Assembly (NCBI RefSeq): GCF_009708175.1
Contig: NZ_WMBB01000010.1
Location: 297,028 to 361,027 of the forward strand
Reading direction: 5' to 3'
DNA: 64,000 bases
Origin: Nocardia aurantiaca
GTDB taxonomy: Bacteria > Actinomycetota > Actinomycetes > Mycobacteriales > Mycobacteriaceae
Shown here: in pieces, positions 49,646 through 58,544 of the stretch
Layout: every line of letters begins with the position of its first letter
Position numbering within the stretch: the stretch's first letter is position 1
The notes under the pieces: generated by a model
Told to the model about the DNA's origin: nothing
What the model saw: the letters and a program-made list of their open reading frames with translations, nothing else
Database searches by the model: none
Position numbers and translations under genes: made by a program

Positions 49646-50986
49646 GTGTCGATGGTGAAGGGTTCCAACGTTCCGGTAACGGCTTCCGAGGTTCGGATCG
49701 AGCTGGGGTGGCAGTCGGGCCCCGGGGTTCCCGACGCCGACGCCTCCGCGCTGCTGCTGTCGAGCGGCAAGGTGCGTTCGGACGCCGATTTCGTCTTCTA
49801 CAACCAGCCGCTGCACGCCTCCGGCGCGGTACGCCACCACGGCAAGCAGGCGGGCCCGGTGGTCGTGGACGCCCTGTCGGTGCACCTGGGCCAGGTGGAG
49901 CCGCAGATCGACAGCATCGTGCTGGCCGCCTCCGCCGACGGTGGCACCTTCGCCCAATTCCAGGGACTGCACGTGCGTTTGGTGGATATGGGCGGCACGG
50001 AGCTGGCTCGGTTCGAGAGCACCGACGCCGGCTCGGAGACCGCGTTCGTACTCGGCGAGCTGTACCGCCGCGACGGAGGCTGGAAGTTCCGCGCGGTCGG
50101 CCAGGGCTACGACTCCGGATTGGCCGGGCTGGCAACCGATTTCGGCATCTCTGTCGACGAATCCCCTGCACCGCAGCCGAATACGCCCCAGCCGGTCGCA
50201 CCGGCACATCCGATCACGCCACCGCAGCCGGTCGCGCCACCGCCGCCCGCCGGATTCCAGCAACCCGTCGCGCCACCGCCACCGACCGCGGGGTTCCACC
50301 AGCCCATCGCGCCGCCGCCCGCCGATCCCCCGCAGCCGATGCCCGCGCCCCGGGTGAATCCGGGCAAGATCTCGCTGACCAAGGAGGCGCCCGCGGTCTC
50401 GCTGACCAAGCAGGGCGCGACCGGCGGCATCATGCGGGTGAACCTGAACTGGTCGGTCCCGAATTCAGGTGGCCTGTTCGGGCGCAAGCGGTCCAACGGC
50501 GGCCTGGACCTGGATCTGTGCGCGTTCTGGGAACTGACCGACGGATCCAAGGGCTGCGTCAGCGCGCTGGACACGTTCGGCGATCTCGACAAGCCGCCGT
50601 TCATCGCGCTGGATCGCGATGACCGGACCGGCGGCAGCGCGGCGGGCGAGAACCTGTCCATCAATCTCGACCACACCGCGGCCTTCCGCCGCATCCTGGT
50701 GTTCGCCTCGCTCTACGAGGGCGCGCGGGACTTCCGCGGCGTGCACGCCACCGCGACCCTGTTCCCTCGAAATTCGCCGCCGATCGAGATGGAAGTCGGT
50801 GGCTGCCACGATGATTCGCGCGAGATGGTGCTGGCGCTGATCGAGAACATCAATGGCGAGCTGGTGGTACGTCGCGAGGGCCGGTTCGTGCGCCCGCCGG
50901 AGGGCCGCCGGTTCTGGGGCAAGCTGGCGGTGGATCAGGCGTACGGATGGGGACTCAAGTGGGGCACCTCGAAGGGCAAGTCCTGA
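49646..50986 (+). CDS. TerD-family protein with two TerD-like domains and Pro-rich linker
   Basis: The 446-residue protein has a TerD domain (about 1-165: ALLLSSGKVRSDADFVFYNQ, GGTFAQFQGLHVRLVD and YRRDGGWKFRAVGQGY). A linker of repeated PQPVAP/PPPP units spans about 175-245, and a second TerD-like strand domain follows (LDLDLCAFWELTDGSKGCV, ENLSINLDHTAAFRRILVF). TerD proteins bind Ca2+ and act in stress and phage resistance with other ter genes, none of which is near. A TACGTT -10 box seven bases before GTG 49646 suggests a leaderless transcript; ATG 49652 is the alternative. Confidence 0.85.
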   Translation: MSMVKGSNVPVTASEVRIELGWQSGPGVPDADASALLLSSGKVRSDADFVFYNQPLHASGAVRHHGKQAGPVVVDALSVHLGQVEPQIDSIVLAASADGGTFAQFQGLHVRLVDMGGTELARFESTDAGSETAFVLGELYRRDGGWKFRAVGQGYDSGLAGLATDFGISVDESPAPQPNTPQPVAPAHPITPPQPVAPPPPAGFQQPVAPPPPTAGFHQPIAPPPADPPQPMPAPRVNPGKISLTKEAPAVSLTKQGATGGIMRVNLNWSVPNSGGLFGRKRSNGGLDLDLCAFWELTDGSKGCVSALDTFGDLDKPPFIALDRDDRTGGSAAGENLSINLDHTAAFRRILVFASLYEGARDFRGVHATATLFPRNSPPIEMEVGGCHDDSREMVLALIENINGELVVRREGRFVRPPEGRRFWGKLAVDQAYGWGLKWGTSKGKS

Positions 50987-50992
50987 CGCGGT

Positions 50993-51661
50993 TCACTCGG
51001 GAGCGAATCGCCGCGCCAATTCGAGTGCGGCGACGCGGGTTTCGGCCAGTGAACCGGACCAGCAGAGCAGCCGCAGAATGGCATCGGGGATGAGCCGTCC
51101 GGCGTATTCGGGCGCCGCGCCCTCGTCGGAGCGCATATTGATGATCGACTCCACCAGCCGGAACGGCAGCAGTTCGGCGCCCGCCACCGCGCCCGCCCCG
51201 GCCTCGGCGAGCACCGCGGCGGCCAGGGTTTCGTAGTGGCCGCGTAGTTCGTCGCGTCGCTCGCGGAAGCGGGCGAAGCGTTCGCTGCGCAGTTCGGGCA
51301 GCAGATACAGCGCGCCCAGGTTCCAGCGGCCGGAGCAGAGCTGGCTGACGTCGAACCAGGCCAGCGCGTACAGCCGCACGGCGGCGGGCTCGGGTCGATC
51401 GGCCAGCGTGCGCGCCAATTCCAGTGGTGGTGTGACGGTTTCGGCGAGGAGGGCGTCGAGGATGTCGTCCTTGGCGGCGAAGTGGTGGTAGAGCGAGGCC
51501 TGCCGGATGCCGACGGCGTCGGCGACCGCGCGGGTGGAGGTATTGCCGTAGCCGTGATTGGTGAACAACTCGGCGGCCGCATCGAGGATTTCGGCGCGCG
51601 GCGTCTGGCCTGCGCGGCGGCGTGGTTCGAGGCGGGGACGGCCGGGTCCGAGTTGGGTCAC
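50993..51661 (-). CDS. TetR family regulator of the permease operon
   Basis: The 222-residue protein has the TetR helix-turn-helix near residues 25-70 (AAAELFTNHGYGNTSTRAVA, DAVGIRQASLYHHFAAKDD). GTG 51661 is preferred, since the longer form from TTG 51754 adds an unconserved 31-residue lead. It is divergent from the permease operon starting at 51866 and probably controls it. The ligand could be a guanidine or urea metabolite, which is inference. Confidence 0.85.
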   Translation of the reverse strand: MTQLGPGRPRLEPRRRAGQTPRAEILDAAAELFTNHGYGNTSTRAVADAVGIRQASLYHHFAAKDDILDALLAETVTPPLELARTLADRPEPAAVRLYALAWFDVSQLCSGRWNLGALYLLPELRSERFARFRERRDELRGHYETLAAAVLAEAGAGAVAGAELLPFRLVESIINMRSDEGAAPEYAGRLIPDAILRLLCWSGSLAETRVAALELARRFAPE

Positions 51662-51865
51662 CGCTTCATTCTGTCCTACGTGTGGGCCCGACCCGCTTCC
51701 CTGCACCGTGACCTGCCCCGTGAGATTCCTGTCATTCGATAGAAATACCGGCAACGCAGAAGTTACCGCGGGCCATCTGACCGATACAACGGCGTCACCG
51801 CAGCCGCGATCGCGGCCGGAAAACTTTCAAGCGATAGATATTCGCCTCGCGAAAGACTCACGCCA

Positions 51866-53428
51866 ATGGTTGCCTCCGCCGACGCCATAGTCCCCGACCA
51901 CCCGCCGAGCCCCACCGATTACAGCGCCGACAGCGCCGATCTGGCGCGCTTCGGCTATCAGCCGGTGCTGCATCGCAAGCTCGGTCGCTATGCCTCCTTC
52001 GCGGCCGGATTCTCCTTCGTCTCCATCCTGACCACGATCTTCCAGTTCTTCGGCTTCGGCTACTCCTTCGGTGGCGCGGCCTTCTTCTGGACCTGGCCCC
52101 TCGTGTTCGCGGGCCAGTTCCTGGTGGCGCTGAACTTCGCGGAACTGGCTGCCCGCTACCCGATCTCGGGCTGTATCTACCAGTGGTCGCGCCGACTGGC
52201 CGGGGAGGTGGTGGGCTGGTTCGCCGGCTGGATGATGATCATCGCCCAGATCGTCACCGCCGCCGCGGCGGCCATCGCACTGCAGGTGGTACTGCCGACC
52301 ATCTGGTCCGGCTTCCAGATCATCGGCGCCGACAGCGATCTCACCTCGCGCGACGGGGCCGCGAACGCGGTGCTGCTGGGCAGCGTCTTGCTGGCGATCA
52401 CGACCGTCATCAACGTGGTGGGCATCGACTGGATGGCGCGCATCAACTCGCTCGGGGTGACCATCGAGATCATCGGGGTGTGCGCGGTGATCGCGGTGTT
52501 CTTCACCCACACCGATCGCGGGCCCGGCGTGGTCACGCACACCGATCAGGCCGCGGCCGGGCCGTACTGGGCCGCCTTCCTGGCCTCCGGGTTGATGGCG
52601 GCCTATGTCATGGTCGGATTCGATTCCGCCGGTGAGCTTTCCGAGGAGACCAAGAATCCGCGCCACGTCGCGCCGCGCACCATCCTCTCGGCGCTGGCCG
52701 TCTCGGCGCTGGGCGGCGGGCTGATCCTGCTGGGCGCGCTCATGGCCGCGCCGAGCCTGACCGACGGCTCGTTGGCCGGCGGCGGGCTGGCCTACGTGAT
52801 CGAGGCCAAATTGACCACCGTGCCCGGCAAGGTGGTGCTGACCTGCGTGGCGTGCGCGATCACGGTGTGCACCTTGGCGATTCAGACGGCGGGCTCGCGG
52901 CTGCTGTTCTCCATGGCCCGCGACGGGCGACTGCCGTTCGCCGAGCCGCTGTCCACGGTGCACCCGCGCTTCGGCACGCCGGTCTGGCCCGCGGTGGTGA
53001 TCGGTGCGCTGGGGATCGGCCTGCTACTGGTGAACCTCGGCAACGCCGCCATTTTCGCGACATTGGCCAGCGTCTGCATCGTCATGCTCTACCTCGCGTA
53101 TCTGCTGGTGACGGTGCCGTTGCTGGTGCGCCGGATCAAGGGCTGGCCCGCCGATGTCGCGGGAGACGGGGCGGGCGCCGAGTTGTTCGCGCTGGGCCGC
53201 TACGGCATTGCGATCAACGCGCTGGCCGTGGTCTGGGGCATCGCCATGGCGGTGAACCTGGCCTGGCCGCGCGGCGAGGTCTACACCCCGAACGGCGGCG
53301 GCTGGTGGATGCTGTGGGCCGCACCGCTGTTCGTGCTGCTCACCGTGGCGGTCGGCGTGGTGGTGCACCGGGTCGCGACGCCGGCGCGGGTTTTCCCCGT
53401 GGCGGAGCATGTGCCCCAGATCGCGTGA
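51866..53428 (+). CDS. APC-superfamily amino acid/urea-type permease
   Basis: The 520-residue transporter has 12 helices and the APC core features: GFSFVSILTTIFQFFGFGYS in helix 1, AELAARYPISGCIYQWSRRL, and GELSEETKNPRHVAPRTIL after helix 6. In operons with DUF1989 proteins and allophanate hydrolase, such permeases bring in the nitrogen substrate (urea, guanidine or a related compound). It is the first gene of the operon. Confidence 0.9.
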   Translation: MVASADAIVPDHPPSPTDYSADSADLARFGYQPVLHRKLGRYASFAAGFSFVSILTTIFQFFGFGYSFGGAAFFWTWPLVFAGQFLVALNFAELAARYPISGCIYQWSRRLAGEVVGWFAGWMMIIAQIVTAAAAAIALQVVLPTIWSGFQIIGADSDLTSRDGAANAVLLGSVLLAITTVINVVGIDWMARINSLGVTIEIIGVCAVIAVFFTHTDRGPGVVTHTDQAAAGPYWAAFLASGLMAAYVMVGFDSAGELSEETKNPRHVAPRTILSALAVSALGGGLILLGALMAAPSLTDGSLAGGGLAYVIEAKLTTVPGKVVLTCVACAITVCTLAIQTAGSRLLFSMARDGRLPFAEPLSTVHPRFGTPVWPAVVIGALGIGLLLVNLGNAAIFATLASVCIVMLYLAYLLVTVPLLVRRIKGWPADVAGDGAGAELFALGRYGIAINALAVVWGIAMAVNLAWPRGEVYTPNGGGWWMLWAAPLFVLLTVAVGVVVHRVATPARVFPVAEHVPQIA

Positions 53429-53517
53429 ACCCCAGGAGATTCCGACGGCCGGGCTCGCACCGGTCCGGCCGTCCCACCCCGCCGCAGCCTCGGCGGATCC
53501 CAAGGAACGGAGTTGCC

Positions 53518-54264
53518 ATGACCACAGCGGACACCACCGGCGCCCGGGCGCACGCGCGCTCGCAGGCGGCGGTCTCCACGCTGAGTGAACCCGATCTGCC
53601 AATCGGCGTCGACAGCGCGAGAATCACCTTCGCCCACCGGATTCCGGCGGGCGGTTACGCGAATGTCGTGCTGGCCCGCGGTACCCGGGTGCGGCTGTCG
53701 GATCCGGCGGGCGCGGCCTGTGCGCACATGCTGCTGCTGCGGGCCGAATCGCCCTGGGAGCGGCTGAATGTCGCGGATACGGTGAAGGTGCCATGGCAGG
53801 CGTACCTGGGCGTCGGGCATCCGCTGCTGTCCGATCAGGGCAGGGTGCTGGCCACGGTGATCGCGGATTCCTCCGGCCATCACGACACGCTGTGCGGCCC
53901 TTCGCCAGTGGCGCGGGATCGGCTGCGGCTGGCCGCGGCGAAGCAGGGGCTGCGGCCGCGCGACATCGGGCCGACGGTGTCGTTCTTCCGGGGCGTGCGC
54001 GTGGAGTCGGATGGCGCGCTGACCCCCACCGGGGCAGCTGGGGCCGGCGCGGCGGTGGACCTGCTCATACACCTGCCGGTGACGCTGCTGCTCGCCAATG
54101 CCGAGCACCCGCTGGACCCCGCTCCCCCGGCCGCGCTCGACGTCGTGGCCTGGTCCGCCCCCGAGCAACTGACGCTCCCCCACAACACCGATCCCGAATA
54201 CCTGCGAGCGGTGGAGAACACCGAACAGGACTGGCACGCACGCACTCCGGAGGTCCGCGCATGA
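53518..54264 (+). CDS. DUF1989 urea-carboxylase-associated protein 1 (probable carboxyguanidine deiminase subunit)
   Basis: The 248-residue DUF1989 protein shows RITFAHRIPAGGYANVVLAR, the metal-site candidates SGHHDTLCGPSP, and NVADTVKVPWQ. The family was long called urea carboxylase-associated. Work on guanidine catabolism identified such pairs as CgdAB, which deaminates carboxyguanidine to allophanate. It starts at ATG 53518 after AAGGA and overlaps the next gene by four bases (ATGA), so both subunits are made together. Confidence 0.85.
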   Translation: MTTADTTGARAHARSQAAVSTLSEPDLPIGVDSARITFAHRIPAGGYANVVLARGTRVRLSDPAGAACAHMLLLRAESPWERLNVADTVKVPWQAYLGVGHPLLSDQGRVLATVIADSSGHHDTLCGPSPVARDRLRLAAAKQGLRPRDIGPTVSFFRGVRVESDGALTPTGAAGAGAAVDLLIHLPVTLLLANAEHPLDPAPPAALDVVAWSAPEQLTLPHNTDPEYLRAVENTEQDWHARTPEVRA

Positions 54265-54878
54265 TCACCACCGCCCGCACCGTCGTCCTCGACGAGACCG
54301 TCCCCGCCCGCGCCCCCTGGTCGGCCGTCGTGCGCGCCGGGGAGCAGCTGGAGATCATCGATCTGCACGGCAATCAGGCCGTGGACTGCCTGCTCTACCA
54401 CGCGGCCGACCACACCGACCGCTACAGCGCGCAGGCCACCATCACCGCCCAGCGCAATATCTTCCTCACCACCGGCAGCGTCCTGCTGACCGAAACCGGC
54501 ACCCCGCTCATGACGGTGGTGGCCGACGAGGTCGGCAATCACGACACCGTAGCGGGCGCGTGCTCGCAGGAGTCCAATACCCTGCGCTACGGCCATCACA
54601 CTCGCCACCAGCACGCCTGTGTGGAGAACTTCCTGGCCGAGGGGCGCAAGTGGGGGCTGGGCAAGCGTGATCTGGTCTCGAATATCAACTGGTTCATGAA
54701 CGTTCCCGTCGAGGCGGACGGGACCCTGGGCATCGTGGACGGGCTGTCCGCGCCCGGCAAGACGATCACGCTGCGCGCCGAGATCGACACACTGGTGCTG
54801 GTCTCGAACTGCCCGCAGATCAACAATCCCTGCAACGGGTTCGAACCCACGCCGGTACGCATGGTGGTGACCCGGTGA
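54261..54878 (+). CDS. DUF1989 urea-carboxylase-associated protein 2 (second subunit)
   Basis: The 205-residue protein is the usual partner of the previous one: LEIIDLHGNQAVDCLLY, the Cys/His-rich VGNHDTVAGACSQESNTLRY and NINWFMNVPVEADG. A metal site formed by the conserved Cys and His residues is likely. It begins in the stop of the first DUF1989 gene and its own stop overlaps the next start (GTGA), so it sits in a tightly coupled operon. Confidence 0.87.
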   Translation: MITTARTVVLDETVPARAPWSAVVRAGEQLEIIDLHGNQAVDCLLYHAADHTDRYSAQATITAQRNIFLTTGSVLLTETGTPLMTVVADEVGNHDTVAGACSQESNTLRYGHHTRHQHACVENFLAEGRKWGLGKRDLVSNINWFMNVPVEADGTLGIVDGLSAPGKTITLRAEIDTLVLVSNCPQINNPCNGFEPTPVRMVVTR

Positions 54879-56887
54879 CGGCTGTCCTTCCGGAAATCGC
54901 CGGGATCGAGCAGCCCTGCCCCGCGGCGACTTTCGAGGTGCTGCGGCCGGGGATGCGGACGACCGTGCAGGACTGGCCCGGCCGGGTCGGCTACTGGCAT
55001 GTGGGGGTACCCCCGTCCGGCCCGATGGACGACCTGTCGTTCCGGCTGGGCAATCGGGCGCTGGGGAATCCGGAGGGCGCGGCCGGGCTGGAATGCACCC
55101 TCGGCGGACCCGCGCTGCGCTTCGGCACCGCCACCTGGGTGTGCGTGACGGGCGCGCCGGCGCCGGTCACCGTGAACGGCCGCGCGGTACGGCAGTGGCG
55201 CAGTGTGCTGGTACCCGCTGGCGGCGTGCTGGATGTCGGCATGGTGCGCGGGCCGGGGATGCGGTGCTACCTCCTGGTCGCGGGCGGCATCGAGGTGCCC
55301 GAATATCTCGGCAGCCGTTCGACTTTCACGCTGGGCAAGTTCGGCGGCGGCAACGGCCGGGCGCTGGCGATCGGCGACGAGTTCGCGCTCGGCGAGCCCG
55401 GTCGGGTAATGGCCGGGGTGACCGGCGAGGACCAGCCCGTGCTCACCCGGCGCTGGGAGCTGGCGGTCACCGAGGGACCACACGGCGCACCGGAGTTCTT
55501 CACCCGCGCCGACTTCGACACCATCATCGGCACCGATTACGAGGTGCACTTCAACTCCGATCGGACCGGCGTGCGGCTCGTCGGCCCGAAACCGCGGTGG
55601 GCCCGCCCCGACGGCGGTGAGGCGGGCCTGCATCCGTCGAACATTCATGACACCGCGTATTCCATCGGCGCACTGGACTTCACGGGTGATACCCCGATTC
55701 TGCTCGGTCCGGACGGTCCCAGCCTGGGCGGCTTCGTCTGCCCGGTCACCGTGGTCGCGGCCGATCGCTGGAAGCTGGGCCAGCTCACGCCGGGCGACAG
55801 CGTGCGCTTCGTCCCCGTGCGTGCCGATCACGCGGCCTCGCTGCGGGAGCTCGGGACCGAGCGCCGGGCCTCCTGGCCGGTGGTGCTGTCCACCGGCGGC
55901 GACGGCGACGACGGGGTGCTGGCCCGCCGCGACGGCGCGGACACCACGGTCACCTACCGGCGCGCGGGCGATGACGGGCTGCTCGTCGAATACGGCGATA
56001 TGACATTGGATCTGGAGCTGCGCGCCCGCGCGCACGCACTGCACCGGTCGCTGCTGGAGCGTGCCGAGCCGGGCATCACCGAGCTGACGCCGGGCGTGCG
56101 ATCGCTCCAGATCCGCAATGATCCCGACCGCTTGCCCACCCGCACGCTGCTCGGCCTGCTGGCGGAGGTGGAGGCCGAACTGCCGCCCGCCGACGAGCTG
56201 GTGGTCCCGAGCCGGATTGTGCGGCTGCCGCTGTCCTGGGACGATCCGTCCACTCGCGAGGCCATCATCCGCTATATGCACGGCGTCCGGGCGGATGCCC
56301 CGTGGTGCCCGTGGAATATCGAGTTCATTCGCCGGATGAACGGATTGGGCTCCGTGGACGAGGTTTTCGATACCGTCTTCGCCGCCGAATATCTGGTCCT
56401 CGGCCTCGGTGACGTCTACCTGGGCGCGCCCGTCGCCACCCCGACCGATCCGCGGCACCGGCTCGTCACCACCAAGTACAACCCGGCTCGCACCTGGACG
56501 CCGGAGAACGCGGTCGGCATCGGCGGAGCGTACCTGTGCGTCTACGGCATGGAGGGGCCGGGCGGCTACCAGTTCGTCGGCCGCACCACCCAGGTGTGGA
56601 ACCACCACTCCAGCGGCATCGGCGAAGACCCTTGGCTGCTGCGGTATTTCGACCGCATCAGCTGGTATCCGGTGAGCGCCGACGAACTGCTCGACCTGCG
56701 CGCCGACACCGCCGCGGGCCGCGGACGGCTTTTGGCCGAGGACGGCGAGTTCCGCCTCGTCGACTACCGGAAGTTCCTGGCCGACAACGCCGCGTCGATC
56801 GCCGATTTCCGGGCTCGCCAGGCCGATGCCTTCGCCGCCGAACGCGATTCCTGGCGCGAGGCGGGCGAGCTCGCCGAAACACCCTGA
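54875..56887 (+). CDS. Carboxyltransferase portion of a urea/guanidine carboxylase, no biotin domains
   Basis: The 670-residue protein aligns by motif with the KipA-KipI (carboxyltransferase) middle of urea amidolyase/urea carboxylase: VLRPGMRTTVQDWPGRVGYW, GVPPSGPMDDLSFRLGNRAL, then DDGLLVEYGDMTLDLELRAR and TTKYNPARTWTPENAVGIG. A complete urea or guanidine carboxylase is about 1200 residues, with an ATP-grasp biotin carboxylase first and a biotinyl domain last. Both are absent: the protein ends at AERDSWREAGELAETP with no AMKM. It must use separate carboxylase and biotin carrier subunits, or act otherwise. Confidence 0.85.
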   Translation: MTAVLPEIAGIEQPCPAATFEVLRPGMRTTVQDWPGRVGYWHVGVPPSGPMDDLSFRLGNRALGNPEGAAGLECTLGGPALRFGTATWVCVTGAPAPVTVNGRAVRQWRSVLVPAGGVLDVGMVRGPGMRCYLLVAGGIEVPEYLGSRSTFTLGKFGGGNGRALAIGDEFALGEPGRVMAGVTGEDQPVLTRRWELAVTEGPHGAPEFFTRADFDTIIGTDYEVHFNSDRTGVRLVGPKPRWARPDGGEAGLHPSNIHDTAYSIGALDFTGDTPILLGPDGPSLGGFVCPVTVVAADRWKLGQLTPGDSVRFVPVRADHAASLRELGTERRASWPVVLSTGGDGDDGVLARRDGADTTVTYRRAGDDGLLVEYGDMTLDLELRARAHALHRSLLERAEPGITELTPGVRSLQIRNDPDRLPTRTLLGLLAEVEAELPPADELVVPSRIVRLPLSWDDPSTREAIIRYMHGVRADAPWCPWNIEFIRRMNGLGSVDEVFDTVFAAEYLVLGLGDVYLGAPVATPTDPRHRLVTTKYNPARTWTPENAVGIGGAYLCVYGMEGPGGYQFVGRTTQVWNHHSSGIGEDPWLLRYFDRISWYPVSADELLDLRADTAAGRGRLLAEDGEFRLVDYRKFLADNAASIADFRARQADAFAAERDSWREAGELAETP

Positions 56888-56924
56888 GCCGCGCCTTATC
56901 CCCTTCCGATCGAGGAGTTCGAGT

Positions 56925-58538
56925 ATGACCGTGTGGATCCACCGTCGCCCCGACGCCGAGGTGGACGCCGAAACAGCCGCCGCCACCGGCGCTTTGGCGG
57001 GATCGCGGCTGGCCGTCAAGGACAATGTGGATGTCGCCGGATTGCCCACCACCGCGGCCTGTCCGGACTTCGCCTATACACCGGACCAGGACGCGCCCGC
57101 GGTCGCCGCCCTGCGCGCGGCCGGGGCGGTGGTGGTCGGCAAGACCAATCTCGATCAGTTCGCCACCGGTCTGGTCGGCACCCGCTCGCCCTATGGGATC
57201 GTCGAGAACGCGCTCCGTCCCGGATACGTCTGCGGTGGTTCGAGTTCCGGCTCGGCCGCGGCGGTGGCGAGCGGTGCGGCGGACATCGCGATCGGCACCG
57301 ATACCGCCGGATCCGGACGCGTTCCGGCGGCCTTGCACGGCTTGGTCGGCATCAAGCCCACGATCGGCGTGATTTCCACCGAGGGCGTCGTACCGGCCTG
57401 CCGCTCCTACGATTGTGTGACGATCTTCGCCGCCGAGCTCAATCTGGCCAACCGGGCCATGGGCGTCATGGCGGCAGGTGCGCCTGGCCGCGCGTGGCCC
57501 GGTGATGTCCGGCTGGCCGCGCCGCCCAAGCCGGTGGTGGCGGTGTTCGCAGCGCTGCCTGATCTGGATCCGCTGTGGCGCACAGCTTTCGAGCGCACCG
57601 TCGCCTCATTGCGGGATCTGGGCGCGACCATTGTGGAAGTCGACTCGACTCCTTTCCTGGCCGCCGCCAAGCTCCTGTACGACGGCGCACTGGTCGCCGA
57701 GCGCTATGCGGCGGTGGGCGGATTCGTCGACGCGCATCCCGAATCAATCGATCCCACAGTCGGTTCCATCATCCGCGGCGCGCGCGACCTTCCCGCCCAC
57801 CGGCTGGTCACCGACCTGGCCGCACTGGACCGCTTGCGCGCCACCGCCATGGCGAGCCTGGTCGGCGTGGACGTTCTGCTGACGCCGACGGTGCCGATCC
57901 ATCCGACCATTGCCGAGGTCGCCGCGGACCCCATTGCCGTCAATTCCCGGCTCGGCACCTACACGAACTTCTGCAACCTCTTCGACCTGTGCGCGGTGGC
58001 GGTCCCCACGAATGAGCCGCACTTCGGGGTGACAGTGCTGGCCCGGGCCTTCGAGGACGCGGTCGCGCTCGATATCGCCGCCCGGATCACCGGCACTGCG
58101 CTCGATCTCGCGGAACCCAGCTGGCCGACGACCGTCGCGGCAGCGCACGATCTGGTGGTCTTCGGCGCGCACCTGCGCGGCCAGCCCCTCGAACACCAGC
58201 TGACCGATCTCGGCGCCCGCTGGTGCGGTCCGGTCGAGACCGCTCCGCACTACCGGCTCGCCGCGCTGGACACGGTCCCGCCCAAACCGGCCGTAACGCG
58301 GGTCCCCGCAATGGAATCCGGCGTCGCGGTGTCCGGCGAACGCTGGCTGCTCTCCCCCGCCGCCCTGGGCCGCTTCCTGGCCGGCCTGCCCGCGCCCATG
58401 CAGCTCGGTGCGGTCGAACTCGCCGACGGCGCCTGGCACACCGGTTTCGGCTGCACCGGCGCGGCCGCCGAATCCGCCAAGGACATCAGCGAATACGGCG
58501 GCTGGCGCGCGGCGCTGGCGGCCGGGGCCGTCGGCTAG
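56925..58538 (+). CDS. atzF: Allophanate hydrolase
   Basis: The 537-residue amidase-signature enzyme hydrolyses allophanate to ammonia and CO2. The catalytic triad is Lys in LAVKDNVDVAG, cis-Ser in CGGSSSGSAAAVASG and Ser in GTDTAGSGRVPAAL. The C-terminal half has the allophanate-hydrolase domain (LVVFGAHLRGQPLEHQLTDL, and the end FGCTGAAAESAKDISEYGGW). GAGGAG seven bases before ATG 56925 is the ribosome site. It follows the carboxyltransferase gene by 37 bases and completes the pathway to ammonia. Confidence 0.94.
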   Translation: MTVWIHRRPDAEVDAETAAATGALAGSRLAVKDNVDVAGLPTTAACPDFAYTPDQDAPAVAALRAAGAVVVGKTNLDQFATGLVGTRSPYGIVENALRPGYVCGGSSSGSAAAVASGAADIAIGTDTAGSGRVPAALHGLVGIKPTIGVISTEGVVPACRSYDCVTIFAAELNLANRAMGVMAAGAPGRAWPGDVRLAAPPKPVVAVFAALPDLDPLWRTAFERTVASLRDLGATIVEVDSTPFLAAAKLLYDGALVAERYAAVGGFVDAHPESIDPTVGSIIRGARDLPAHRLVTDLAALDRLRATAMASLVGVDVLLTPTVPIHPTIAEVAADPIAVNSRLGTYTNFCNLFDLCAVAVPTNEPHFGVTVLARAFEDAVALDIAARITGTALDLAEPSWPTTVAAAHDLVVFGAHLRGQPLEHQLTDLGARWCGPVETAPHYRLAALDTVPPKPAVTRVPAMESGVAVSGERWLLSPAALGRFLAGLPAPMQLGAVELADGAWHTGFGCTGAAAESAKDISEYGGWRAALAAGAVG

Positions 58539-58544
58539 GGGCTG

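Noticed and set aside
51662..51865. ykkC guanidine-I riboswitch ahead of the permease
   Set aside because: I could not find the conserved ACGR/GGG-type core or paired stems in this interval; a covariance search would settle it.
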